A stretch of DNA of 64,000 nt from positions 91,522,730 through 91,586,729 of the forward strand of contig NC_065880.2 of the NCBI RefSeq assembly GCF_932274485.2. Direction: 5' to 3'. Shown in pieces: positions 9,880-20,199 of this stretch; positions within the stretch are counted from its first letter, which is position 1, and the number at the start of each line of letters is the position of its first letter. The stretch is from Patella vulgata. Taxonomy: Eukaryota > Mollusca > Gastropoda > Patellidae. The position numbers and the translations under genes were made by a program. Under the pieces are notes generated by a model. That model saw only the letters and a program-made list of their open reading frames with translations. It was not told the DNA's origin and searched no databases.

Positions 9880-11090
9880 ATGTTTGAAACTGGTTGAGCA
9901 TCAGAACAAGATGATTTTTTTCATTGGAAATAACCCCGCACATACCCAATGGAGTCGGACAAACTATAAACCAACTGCGGTTTATATATTAGACAAATTA
10001 ATATTATTATTTACACATGGGAGTTGAATGATAACGTCTTACCCCAAACAAATAGCAAAAGAAACCATGAAGTTTCGGAGAGCGATATCTCGTATCACAT
10101 ATGCCCGAAACACATGTCGCGCGTAGAGAAGAGTGTCTCTAGACACCTTTTATTTAAATTACACTGATTTTAAATGTTTTTACCCATTAGTCAATTTAAA
10201 GAAATTTCGTTTTGCGAAAAATTCATGATATAATTAATGGTCGATGACCGAAAATTGACATACAATCCGGAATGGGTCCAGGCCAAAACATCATGGAATT
10301 TCAGACACTTATTTTGACGGCTAGAAGGCAAAAAGGTTTTATCTCCCAAATTGTTATTTAAATTTTCATTTTTCACTTTACCCGTCTGCACATAAGTTAA
10401 ATATATTTAATAGCGCTTTTATCTGGTGTATCTTTTTATATTGTTTTCTTATGAATTAGGCTATATAACAATAATATGCGCTTTTTGTTGTATATAATAA
10501 TAATAATAATAATAGTTTGTTTAGTTATACTTCTCGTTTAAAAAATGTATGTTTTATCCCCTATAGAATCCTTTTCGCGGAAATCTATGACGTGTCTATG
10601 CACATCCCTGTCATGGCAGCCAACAGTATAATAGGGCATATATAAATAGATAGTTACTAAGTTAGTAGGTACTATTACTTGGGGCCCAATATGGTGTCTT
10701 TTCTAGCTTCACAGTTGTCGCAACTGTATCTATATACGGCTTTGAACTACGTCATTGAGTGACGCTGCAAGCGACAAATAGACCCACAAAGATTATTGAT
10801 CCTAGCGAGAGTGACGTCTGTTTTTGAGGTTGGGTCCAACAATAAGCCATTTCGATTTTTTATTTCATTTAGAGATAAAATTACTCATAAATGTTCAGGT
10901 GTAGTGGAAGGGTCTGTCGTGCCGCGGACCGTAGTGGTCCCACCACTGGTCTATACGGACCTGGAACCAAGTATGACGTCATCGCCGTCATTTCAAAACT
11001 GTGGCGTCATATTAGAAATCGAAGTCCATCCATTGATGCGCAATTGCCCAAGGAACAAACATGGCAAATTTTATGACGATCATAGTTGAA
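9880..11090. other. Unassigned AT-rich stretch
   Basis: Contains an (ATA)n run at about 10494-10515 and several small frames without domains. No TIRs, SINE boxes or splice-supported exons are recognised. Confidence 0.4.
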
Positions 11091-11091
11091 C

Positions 11092-11222
11092 CGATCTGAT
11101 TAAAACACAGATCCTATTTCGTTTCGTGTTTTTATAATTCAAAATTTATTTGTCTTCACTACACTAGGGTCTGGAAAGAGTTGTTATCATTGACGTGTTC
11201 TGGATGATGTGAGGGATTAGCC
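11092..11222 (+). mobile_element. 9-bp-TSD MITE (MULE-like), left part only
   Basis: GATCTGATTAAAACACAG and TCCTATTTCGTTTCG are the family's terminal segment. The match runs through GATGATGTGAGGGATTAGCC and stops, so the right half is missing. Confidence 0.75.
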
Positions 11223-11269
11223 ATAAGCTACTTTCGAAGAACTTTACCAAACTGAATAGCGCTTGATTT

Positions 11270-11412
11270 CATTCATACGGGACGAAAAACCACGTTCTAC
11301 ATGGGCTTGCATGTAATGAATTCTTGGCAATTGGAATTTGATATAGCACATTGTACAGTATGATGTATGCCCGTCTTCGTTAACCCAGTAGGACGTAAAA
11401 CACCATTTCGTT
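11270..11412 (+). mobile_element. SINE-B, 3' half, diverged
   Basis: GGGACGAAAAACCACG, GGCAATTGGAATTTGATATAG and GCCCGTCTTCGTTAACCCAG lead to AGTAGGACGTAAAACACCATTT. Confidence 0.7.
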
Positions 11413-11415
11413 TTA

Positions 11416-11516
11416 GGGGGTTGGGTGACGGAATGGTTAACGCTTGCGCGTTGCTCCATAAGGTCTTTTATTGAGTCAACTGGCATCGTTTCGATTCCCC
11501 GTAGGGTCGCCTTTCT
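11416..11516 (+). mobile_element. SINE-A 5' head
   Basis: GGGTTGGGTGACGGAATGG with A box, GTCAACTGGCATCG and B box (CGTTTCGATTCCC). The 3' half is missing. Confidence 0.72.
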
Positions 11517-11608
11517 GTCTTCGTTGAACATTTTAAATCTCCAAATGACGTCCGTAATTAACCAAAAAACTAAAATTAGTTATCGGGTCGTATTCCGCTT
11601 CAACTGGG

Positions 11609-11610
<2 letters not shown>

Positions 11611-11639
<29 letters not shown>

Positions 11640-11832
11640 GGGTCATTTCGGGACTAACACATGGTTCAATTTTATTTCAATAATTCGCTTGCGCCTAGGG
11701 GTCTTTAGCAGTGGGAGGAAACCGGAGGATCTGGAGAAAACCCACGAGATTGGACAGGCGATCCTACCTTGTCACGTACAACCAGGAAATCGAAACCACG
11801 CCAGTTGACTCAATGACATACCTTATGATATA
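11611..11832 (-). mobile_element. SINE-A, lacking the very 3' end and A box
   Basis: GA run, then GGTCATTTCGGGACTAACAC, a body with CGCCTAGGGGTCTTTAGC, and a head to ATACCTTATGATATATTACCC. Confidence 0.8.
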
Positions 11833-11837
11833 TTACC

Positions 11838-11896
11838 CAACGAAATTACTAAAATTTGGATTTTATTTTAAGTTAAAATTTAGTGAAACAGGCCCC
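11838..11896 (+). mobile_element. GGGCCC foldback family, right-end fragment
   Basis: TTACTAAAATTTGGATTTTA, then AGTTAAAATTTAGTGAAACAG and GCCCC, form one terminus of the family, abutting a SINE-A. Confidence 0.65.
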
Positions 11897-11943
11897 AGTT
11901 CTTAAGTTTATGATTTTAAGTTTTTGTGAATAATAGCCCAGGG

Positions 11944-12107
11944 GCCCGTTTCACGAAAATTTAACTAAGATAAAAAAAATCCAAATTTTAGTAATTTGAT
12001 TGGATAATATTAGATTGATTTTAGTGCTTAGCCAATCAAAATTGAAGTATCTACTAAAATTTGGATTTTATCTTTAGTGAAGATTTCGTGAAACAGGGCC
12101 CTGGTAT
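11944..12107 (+). mobile_element. GGGCCC foldback element, short form
   Basis: Begins GGGGCCCGTTTCACGAAAA and ends TTTCGTGAAACAGGGCCCTGG, with a single copy of the TTGATTGGATAATATTAG middle segment. It is the minimal form of the palindrome at 1806-2177. Confidence 0.8.
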
Positions 12108-12425
12108 TTAGCTGAAATATTGGTATGGCGTCTTGTACAATTGATACACCCTTCGATGCTATGCGGATGTAAAAATAGTTTCAAACGCATATTTCTCAAA
12201 ACATATCATGACAGTTTACATGGAAATAAGTAATTATGGGTTGAGTTTAGTTGTCAATTAGTTGGGAGTTATCTTCCTGCTGTGTCCAGTATCTAGGTGT
12301 TGTGTATTTCACAGTTAGCTGGACAGTTTGTATTACAGGGCGTGTCAATTATTAGTATGCTAATTGTTGATTCACACTCTTAATTAATTCTAAATGTTTG
12401 GTTTTGAAAAATCGATTACTTATGA
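12107..12425 (-). repeat. Dispersed segment, inverted relative of 1527-1805
   Basis: TATTTAGCTGAAATATTGG to AATCGATTACTTATGAAT. It has about 45 extra bases (GTGTCCAGTATCTAGG..) relative to the first copy. Confidence 0.83.
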
Positions 12426-12430
12426 ATGAA

Positions 12431-12433
<3 letters not shown>

Positions 12434-12467
<34 letters not shown>

Positions 12468-12729
12468 CATTAGTCATTTCGAGACATACATATAGTACAT
12501 TAGTCCCGAAATATAAATTGTACTAGTTTGTCTCGAGTGGACGTTAAACCCCGCCCCCTCTCTCTCCCTCTCCCTCCCTCTCCCTCCCTCTCTCTCTCTC
12601 TCTTTCCCTCTCCTACCCTAATTTGTCTCGAGTGGACGTTAAACCCCGCCCCCTCTCTCTCCCTCTCCCTCCCTCTCCCTCCCTCTCTCTCTCTCTCTCT
12701 CTCTCTTTCCCTCTCCTACCCTAGTTTGT

Positions 12730-12768
<39 letters not shown>

Positions 12769-12826
12769 TCTCCTACCCTAGTTTGTCTCGAGTGGACGTT
12801 AAACCCCGCCCCCTCTCCCTCCCTCT

Positions 12827-12873
<47 letters not shown>

Positions 12874-12890
12874 GCTTTCCTACCCTTGTA
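12434..12890 (-). repeat. Tandem array of SINE-A 3' ends and CT runs
   Basis: Three copies of GTCTCGAGTGGACGTTAAACCCC plus a shorter one alternate with variable CT/CCCT runs ending CCTACCCTAGTTTG. A GA run with GGTCATTTCGAGAC-like debris precedes them. Low-complexity frames cross both strands. The unit is the SINE-A tail, amplified in place. Confidence 0.82.
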
Positions 12891-13049
12891 TTGATTGGCC
12901 TGTACATACACGTAGTCAATCCATATAATTAACCATGTTCACCCATTATAAATCCAACAAAAACTATCTAAAATAATCACTCATCGATCCGACAAACATT
13001 CCCGTGGCTAAGAGTACAAGAAACCATGCTGATGTCGTTGTTCGTAGGC

Positions 13050-13515
13050 ACACACACACTAGTACTAGGTCATCTCGACAGAGTCATTTCGAGAGAGAGA
13101 GAAACATACACACACACTAGTACTAGGTCATTTCGAGAGAGAGAGACACACACACACACACTAGTACAAGGTCATTTCGAGAGAGACATACACACACACA
13201 CCATTACTAGGTCATTTCGAGAGAGACATACACACACACACCAGTACTAGGTCATTTCGAGGGAGAGACACACACACACACACCATTACTAGGTCATTTC
13301 GAGAGAGACGCACACACACACCATTACTAGGTTATTTGGAGACACACACCAGTACTAGGTCATTTCGAGGGAGACACACACACACACACACCATTACTAG
13401 GTCATTTCGAGAGAGACGCACACACACACCATTACTAGGTCATCTCGAGAGAGACACACACACACAAACACACACACCATTACTAGGTCATCTCGAGAGA
13501 GACACACACATCAGT
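13050..13515 (-). repeat. Composite satellite: SINE-A piece plus CA/GA runs
   Basis: About a dozen units of 35-50 bp each contain TACTAGGTCATTTCGAGAGA followed by a CA run. TACTAGGTCATTTCG is a SINE-A body segment, and the array ends directly in a SINE-A copy at 13516. Frames across it are repeat artefacts. Confidence 0.85.
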
Positions 13516-13672
13516 ACTAGGTTATTTCGGGACTAATACATGGTGGAATTTTATTTCAATAATTCGCTTACGCGTATGGGCTTTAGCAGTGGGTGACCCT
13601 ATTCCTTGTCACGTACAAGAGGATAACCGAAACTCACGTCACTCAACTGAATGCCAGACCCTGTGATCTAGA
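13516..13672 (-). mobile_element. SINE-A, internally deleted, left arm of a head-to-head pair
   Basis: GGTTATTTCGGGACTAATAC, a shortened body and a head ending CCAGACCCTGTGATC. It joins the inverted head of the next copy. Confidence 0.75.
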
Positions 13673-13775
13673 ACCATTCAGATCTGTCATTGATTCAACT
13701 GACGTTGTTTCGATTCTCCGGTTGTACGTGACAATGAGTAGGGTCGCCTGCCCAACCTCGTGGGTTTTCTCCTAG

Positions 13776-13827
<52 letters not shown>
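13673..13827 (+). mobile_element. SINE-A, internally deleted, right arm of the pair
   Basis: AGATCTGTCATTGATTCAAC, a B box (GTTTCGATTCTCC) and CCAACCTCGTGGGTTTTCTCC lead straight into a CT run of about 45 bp. Body and 3' signature are missing. Confidence 0.75.
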
Positions 13828-13831
<4 letters not shown>

Positions 13832-14125
13832 TTCATTCCTATATAAAAGTCAAATATTTTGCCCATTATTCTAATCTATGTTAATTTTTAATTATATATG
13901 TTGATTGTGTCTTGTATCTAGGATAAATCGTGTGTGGTTCTTCATTAACCGAGTTGGTACAATCCCATTTCAAGAATTAAAGAAGGCAATGAATCCAATT
14001 ATTGTCTATCATTTACTAGATAACAGCAAGAAATAATCACCTATTCCATCATTATAACGGCTTACCCACCTTGGTTCATTTAATTGATTTGATATACATA
14101 TATATATCTTGTTTAAAATGACTGT

Positions 14126-14378
14126 GTGGGGTGCTCGAATGGTTAGCGCGTGCGCGCTGTATCATTAGGTCTGTCATTGAGTCAACTGGGCTGGTTTCGA
14201 TTCCCCGGTTTTACGTGACAACCTCATGGGTTTTCTCCGGGTCCTCCAGTTTCCTCCCACTGCTAAAGATCCCTACGCGCAAGTGAATTATTGACATAAA
14301 ATTGAAACCTATGTCAGTCCCGAGATGACTTAGTTTGTGTAGAGTGGACGTTAAACTCCACTTCTCTATATATATATA
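14126..14378 (+). mobile_element. SINE-A, near full length
   Basis: A box region GCTCGAATGGTTAGCGCG, B box GGTTTCGATTCCCC, full body and GTGGACGTTAAACTCC, ending in a short CT/TA run. Confidence 0.87.
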
Positions 14379-14394
14379 AATTGTGTGTAGCGGG

Positions 14395-16400
14395 GGGGGG
14401 GGGGGGTCTAGTGGTTTAATGCGTGCGCGTGAAATCACAAGGTCTGTCACTAAATCTGGTGCCGTGGTTTCGATTTCCCGCTTGTAGGGTCGCCTGTCCA
14501 ACCTCGTGGGTTTTCGCCGAGTCCGGTGGCCCTAAACGGTGGTCAAGTGTACCCACTGGTGTGCACGTAAAAGAACCCTATAAGATTAGACCGTACCGCC
14601 GCTGTTCAGACTAAATGTATGGCACACTTTATGACGTTATCTTGTCTTTATTAACCCAGTCCGTATCGAAGCCAGGGGCGTACATAACGATTTTGTTTGG
14701 GGGGGGGGGGGGGTGTTTTGCCAAAATGCGACCGACTGATGCCCATACCCCTAGTACGAGTGACGCAGTCAGGAACCGAGTAGCTCAGGTGCGAGTTTTG
14801 TAGGGGCCATATGCAGTAGCGGATCTAGATGGGTGGGGGGGTCCAAATCTAGGGCGCCACCCCAGCCACAATGCCACCCCACAATGAATGTCAACAAAAT
14901 ACTGGTTATAACATTAAGCGTCCCGGTAGAACATAGATGGTAGTACGAGTGACGCAGTCAGAAACCGAGCAGCTCAGGTGCGAGTTTTGTAGGGGCCATA
15001 TGCAGTAGCGGATCTAGATGGGTGGGGTGGGGTCCAAATCTAGGGCGCCAGCCCAGCCACAATCCCACCCCACAATGAATGTCAACAAAATACTGGTTAT
15101 AACATTAAGCGTCCCGGTAGAACATAGATGGTATTGTATAATTATAATTAGACAAAATCTCAAGATCTGCCCCCTGTCAATTCCGCCTGTTTTGCAGGAG
15201 TTGACAGAACTTTTGTATAGTCTGACGCCCCACGCCCCACACACCAGTGCCAGTGGTACTACTAACATTACTAGGCAGTTCAGTATAACCGTGAATATGA
15301 TAGTGCTGAGACAGTATAAGACAACAGAGGAATGGAAGAATGATGTTATAATGGAATCGAGCGCCGCGGGCGCGAAAAAATTTGAGATGTGTAACCGAGC
15401 TTTAAATTTTTGGGACTGGGCCTGACAATTATAGTCAATGTCACGGCAAATGGATCCAAATTCTCGTTAACGAGAGGATAAGAAATGGGACAGAATCTTG
15501 AGGCCTATCTGTCAATGTCGCCTGTTTTGTGAGAGTAGAACTAACAATTCTACAGTCTTTTGACCCACGAGTGACTCACTAGTGGTACTACTAACTGGAC
15601 GATTCACTGTAACTGTGAATATGATAGTGATGAGATAGTATAAGACAGAGAAGGAGTTGAAGAATGATGGCATAATGGAATTGAGCGCCGATATGTTACT
15701 GAGCTTTTAATTTTTGAGAACTGGGCCTGAGGGCACTTTACCTCAATGGGGCGCTTACATGGTCTCTGAAATGCCCTGGACTGATGGTCAGAAAAAACCC
15801 CATTAATTCATTTAGTCTGAGACCGACTGCGGTGAGCACTTTTTTTTTGAGACCGACTATTTTTTCAAACATGATAAGTCGACAAGGTTATTTTATACTA
15901 AAGTTTTGCGTGAGTAGATTGGCGTGTGCAGTGAGCACTTATTTTGATACCGACTGCTCATATCTTACGACGGACTGCACTGATTTTGCGACCGACTAGT
16001 ATTTGGGATCTATTCTGGCATTATTTGTTTACCTCATTAATTCATTAATTTTGAGACCGATTGCAGTGACTGCACTTATTTTGAGACCAACTATTTTTCT
16101 CCCTGGGGTAAATTTTGTTCTTAGACCTACATACTCACAGCAGAATAAGAGTGAAACACATTAAGTTTTCAAGGTTATTTTATACTAAAGTTTTGCGTGA
16201 GCAGCGTGACGTGTGCAGTGAGCACTTATTTTGATACCGACTGCTCTTATTTTGCGACCGACTGCACTGATTTTGCGACCGACTATTTTTTTCCTGAGGG
16301 GGGGGGGGGGGGGTACCACCACCCCCACCCCCCCACCCCACATTTACGCCCCTGATCGAAGCGTACGACGTTAAACCCCCGTTTCATTTAATTTCACGGT
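14395..16400 (+). mobile_element. Chimeric SINE (A head, B body and tail) split by a hAT
   Basis: 14395-14520 is SINE-A-like (AATGCGTGCGCG, GTTTCGATTTCCCG, CCAACCTCGTGGGTTTTC). From about 14535 it is SINE-B-like (GTGCACGTAAAAGAACCC, GTACCGCCGCTG, GTCTTTATTAACCCAGTCCG). The B-type tail, GACGTTAAACCCCCGTTTC, resumes at 16363 behind the 1.68-kb hAT of 14673-16354. Confidence 0.78.
14673..16354. mobile_element. hAT-type non-autonomous transposon (8-bp TSD)
   Basis: The ends are CAGGGGCGTAC at 14673 and, inverted, TTTACGCCCCTG at 16354. A perfect 8-bp duplication, ATCGAAGC, flanks it at 14665-14672 and 16355-16362. Eight-bp duplications and CAGNGG-type ends are hAT hallmarks. Long G and C runs sit just inside the ends. 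The interior has two direct duplications: about 185 bp at 14757-14941 / 14942-15130, and about 240 bp at 15155-15430 / 15494-15730. AT-rich repeats with GACCGACTG motifs follow at 15820-16290. No transposase is recognisable. The 135-codon frame at 15018-15425 crosses the duplications and is probably chance. Confidence 0.88.
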
Positions 16401-16645
16401 CCGCTTGAACTTACTATTGTTGGGAAAGTCTGAAGTGAAAGTGACATAATTACTAGAATGTTATTATGTTTGACCTGGATTAACCAATCTCATTCAGAAT
16501 GCGGACCTTGTAGAGTCGGCTGAGCTAACAATCTGCCTGGCTAGTCGTTTAGGCCGATGACAAAAATACTAATCACCAAATTAACTCCCTTGGTGCGTGT
16601 TCTAGTAGTCTGAAGTAGATTAGAGAGGGGGAATCGAAACGCAAA

Positions 16646-17139
16646 TTAAAGAAGTTAAATCGCTAATATTTGGGACCTAGAAATTGACATAAATGTGTCG
16701 TAGCGCATATAATAAAGTAATGTGAATGTATATAAACTGATTTACATTCAATCGTTTCCGTTTTTACTGTAATTTCTAATCAGTTATGTTCTGCGAAATA
16801 CGTCAGATGTTTCAATCGAATGGCAATGTATGACGTCTGGTTATTCCAGTCTACACCGATAGTATTTATTGCGCATGCTCTCTAGATAAGAATAAAGGTC
16901 ACCGTATGACATATGTCTAGCCTCGTTCTTCGAGTCCCTTGTTACAAATGGCGCCGAAACGCATTATGATACGTATATTAATGGTAAACTGTTTATTTTG
17001 TGTTAAATATTGGATATCAGAAGCCTATCATTTCCCGGTAAGATCACAACATCAATGTTGATTTAAAATGACAAATAATTTTTATTTTCAATGTCGAAGA
17101 CTTTGGATGATATTATTAAGTCAGACTTAGCTACTTTAA
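16646..17139 (+). mobile_element. TTAA-C MITE, copy 2
   Basis: TTAA at 16646-16649 and 17136-17139, 494 bp. The ends AAGAAGTTAAATCGC and, inverted, AAAGTAGCTAAGTC match. GTTAAATATTGGATATCAG inside is shared with copies 1 and 3. Confidence 0.87.
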
Positions 17140-17402
17140 AGCAACCAATACACGTTCAATGTTTTCGTTAATAAATTAATGAAGAAATTGAACGTGCATG
17201 GAAGACGGTGAATTAATTCAAACAATTTAATTGAACCATTTAACTGACGGATCAAAGTTCCTTTGATATTTATTGACGACTCGCCAACTAAATAGACCTT
17301 GTATGCTATTCCTTTCATCTGGATGTTTTCGATCAGAATGAAAATTGACGCTAATAAATTGACGAAAAAATTGAACATGTGTGGGCCGCTTAACTCAATA
17401 AC

Positions 17403-17900
17403 GTGACACCACTGCCCTGCACCAACTGGACTGATGAACACGGGCATGCGCTATGCAATGTGCTACGGGAAAAATATTCCAGGACAGCAGTGATACGGCC
17501 TACCATTTTTTCGACTTCTAAGGCCTCTTTTACGTGCACACCAACGTGTAGACCGGAGCTCGGTTCGACTATAGACTTAAAAATGTACGAACTTAGTCTA
17601 GTAAAAGCAAAAGACTGCCACATATGCACTGTCAAGGCTTCTTTTACGTGCACACCACGGTGTAGACCGGACCTCGGTTCGGCTATAGACTTAAAAATGT
17701 ACGAACTTAGTCTAGTGAAAGCAAAAGACTGCCACATATGCACTGTCAAGGCTTCTTTTACGTGCACACCAGGGTGTAGACCGGACCTCGGTTCGGCTAT
17801 AGACTTAAAAGTGTGTGAACTTGGTCTAGTAAAAGCAAAAGACTACCGCACTATATTATACATGCACTGTCAAGGGTTCTTTTACGTGTACTTCATGTGT
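17403..17900 (-). repeat. 114-bp minisatellite grown inside a SINE-B
   Basis: 17403-17560 is a SINE-B (CTGATGAACACGGGCATGCG, TCTTTTACGTGCACACC). A 114-bp segment from CTTTTACGTGCACACC through GACTTAAAAATGTACG to CATATGCACTGTC is then repeated, with starts near 17527, 17641, 17755 and 17879 (the last interval is 124 bp). Since 114 is 38 codons, a 192-codon frame (17403-17981) and an antisense 125-codon frame stay open. I treat both as by-products of the repeat. Confidence 0.82.
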
Positions 17901-18124
17901 GTACCGGACTCACACCACTGTTGTATTTTTTCTTTTATACAGAAAGAGAATAATCCAGAGATGATATGTATGATTAGGTAGCAAGAACTAATTATAGGAT
18001 ATTATTGATTAACAATTACAGCGATACTGTCGTCTTTATTAAGGTATTTAAGGCCAGCTTGCACCGAAACAGGACGCATTTATAGATTACATCTTTAGTC
18101 GTTAACACTGTGGTTATGGGATTA

Positions 18125-18851
18125 TATACTCTTCAAAAAAAGTAGGGGATATTCAGAAACAATACAAAACTGCGGAAATGCACTGCTGTTTTTATTAGAG
18201 GTAACCAGTGTATGTTAATAACAGGTCAATTGCCTACACATGAACACAAACAGTTCATTTGGGCGGCTTATCTGACGGCACCATTTCACTCGCAAAGAGA
18301 TACACTGTCAAAAGTGAAAATGGACGTGTTTGATTTTTGTCTTAATGTTAAGTAATTGCTCCACCAATACTCAGACATTCAGCAATTCGTCGTGGCATGC
18401 TCCTAATCAACCGTCCAATCACGATTTGGAGCAATCTGACTCATTCCTCTTGCAGTGCCACGGCCAATTCTTGCAGTGTTGTCGGTTGACGTTGACGTCG
18501 ACGAACATGAACACGTCTCCCGATCAAATTAAACGTAACACACTAAAGCAAAGATACGCTAAACAGTAAATCTTATGCAAGAACCGATAGGAAAGCAAAC
18601 ATGGATAGATAAACCAGCACGCGGCAGTTTTCATCAACCCTTCCTTGAAGTGTCAAATTTGACAATGAACCCCTCCCACTTGTATGGCGCTATTGCGTGT
18701 CGCATGTGCAGCTCAGTGGTTCTGTTGGGGCGATAAGTTCTTCATCTGTGAACATACTCTCAAAGCATGTCAAGTGTCCATGACTATTTATCATATCACA
18801 ACCTGCATAGGTATTTGCATTTCAATATCCCCTACTTTTTTGAAGAGTATA
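18125..18851 (-). mobile_element. Tc1-type element, internally deleted, second family
   Basis: Inverted ends TATACTCTTCAAAAA lie at 18125 and, reversed, up to 18851. The arms match over about 28 bp through GTAGGGGATATT and differ by one A in a run. TA sits at both ends. The roughly 727-bp body keeps only the tail of a transposase gene. The ends differ from those of the 32.3 kb copy, so this is another Tc1 family. Confidence 0.88.
18348..18524 (-). pseudogene. C-terminal remnant of a Tc1 transposase
   Basis: Read on the minus strand this gives IGRRVHVRRRQRQPTTLQEL, then AVALQEE, a stop, then VRLLQIVIGRLIRSMPRR and IGGAIT. That is the usual Tc1 carboxyl end (GRRVR..P.TL.EL..AL..EW..IPQ..I..LI.SM.RR....GG.T) with the expected Trp codon changed to TGA. 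The catalytic triad lies upstream in intact relatives and is missing here. Confidence 0.8.
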
Positions 18852-18963
18852 TTTACCCTTTAATAACTGTAATCTTTAGTCGTTAACACTGTTGTTATGG
18901 GATTATCTTTAGCCGTTACGAATAAAACGTTAGTTGAATTAACATACTATAATAGGAACGACG

Positions 18964-19016
18964 GCTAAATCTATTTGTTAAGGCCAGCTCAATTTTCGTC
19001 AAGGTCGCTGAGATGT
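18964..19016 (-). mobile_element. Telomere-like MITE (family T), terminal fragment
   Basis: GCTAAATCTATTTGTTAAGG followed by CCAGCTCAATTTTCGTCAAG is one TIR of the family seen whole at 55.5 kb. Confidence 0.65.
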
Positions 19017-19080
19017 TACAAATAAAACTGTAGTTTAAACATATATTATGACGTCACATTAATAATGACGTTATTGTAGT

Positions 19081-19484
19081 TTAAACATACAATATGCAAG
19101 AGCTAAATTTGCCTATTGCAGGTCTTTCTTTAGGCCTGACATCTTACTAAATTATTAATTTGACATTAATTAACTTATCCAGACCATAATCAACTCTCGG
19201 TGTCATCGCTACCCTGCGATATTTACTTGATTAGGATCCAGTTTGCTGCTCTACTTTCATTCATGATATAATCATTAAATGGATAATCGAGACTATGTTT
19301 TTTATCGTACCGACTTTAGTAATGGTGATCGAGGCTAGGCCGAAAATTTAATCGCTAAAATCCCGGTTCAGAGTAGATAAAATTGATTGAAATTTACAGT
19401 AAATTCCCTTTACATTATCTAGTTTTTAATTATTATAGTGAGAACTACCAGCTCTTTATCTAATCTCCCATGATGTATCTTTAA
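19081..19484 (-). mobile_element. TTAA-B MITE, complete
   Basis: Bounded by TTAA at 19081-19084 and 19481-19484, 404 bp. The ends AACATACAATATGCAAGAGC and, inverted, AAGATACATCATGGGAG are the family TIRs. Confidence 0.88.
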
Positions 19485-19875
19485 TTGACATACTATAATA
19501 GGGCCGCCTGTAGCAGACTAACCGGGTGTGATATAATGAGAGTCGAGCCCACGTAGAAGAATAATGACAAACGATTACAAATGATATTGAACTAGTTTCC
19601 ATTTTAACACAAAAAAATCTTTATGTTCTGTACATATCGACCAACAGCTGATCAAATTGTGACGTATTGTCCCTTGGCGCCAAACTGTCGTCTGCTAACA
19701 GTCTTCTATAGTATTCCTGTACTTTGCCTATATTTAATGGACGCCTTAAATACGTCTTCTTTGGATTCAGCGGACATGAAGTTTTGGAAAAATTTGGAAT
19801 TTATATTTATACTTTCTGAATATCTTCACAAGCAATAAATTCTCCGCAACAGGTCAGGGTCAGATCGAAAAAACA

Positions 19876-20125
19876 ATGCTAAGCGGGTTGGTCGTTGAAT
19901 GGTTAACGTGTGCGCGTTTGATCACATGGTCGGTTATTGAGTCAAGCGGGTGGTTTCGAATCCCCGCTTGTACATGGCAAGTAGAAGGGTCCAACCTCGT
20001 GGGTTTTCTCCCGGTCCTCCGGTTTCCTCCCACCGCCAAGGACCCATTCGCGCTAAAGCACTATTGAAATAAAATTGAACTGCATGTTAGTCCCGAAGTG
20101 ACCTAGTTAAACCCCCTCTCTATCA
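19876..20125 (+). mobile_element. SINE-A, near full length
   Basis: Head with TTGAATGGTTAACGTGTGCG and a good B box (GGTTTCGAATCCCC), full body, short 3' end with GTTAAACCCCCTCTC. Confidence 0.87.
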
Positions 20126-20199
20126 TTATTAGGTGCATACGTGTTAGTGCTAAATCATAAGGCCAGCTGCTCGATTTATTAGGTGCATATGTGGTTAGT

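Noticed and set aside
12528-12932. 134-codon frame of Ser-Leu-Pro repeats
   Set aside because: It is translation of CT microsatellite and SINE-A tail repeats.
15018-15425. 135-codon frame inside the 14.7-16.4 kb hAT element
   Set aside because: It crosses an internal duplication, does not resemble a hAT transposase, and the duplicated copy of the same DNA is not open.
17403-17981. 192-codon frame as a gene for a repeat protein
   Set aside because: It lies wholly in a SINE-B and its 114-bp tandem expansion. The open frame follows from unit length, and the antisense strand is open as well.
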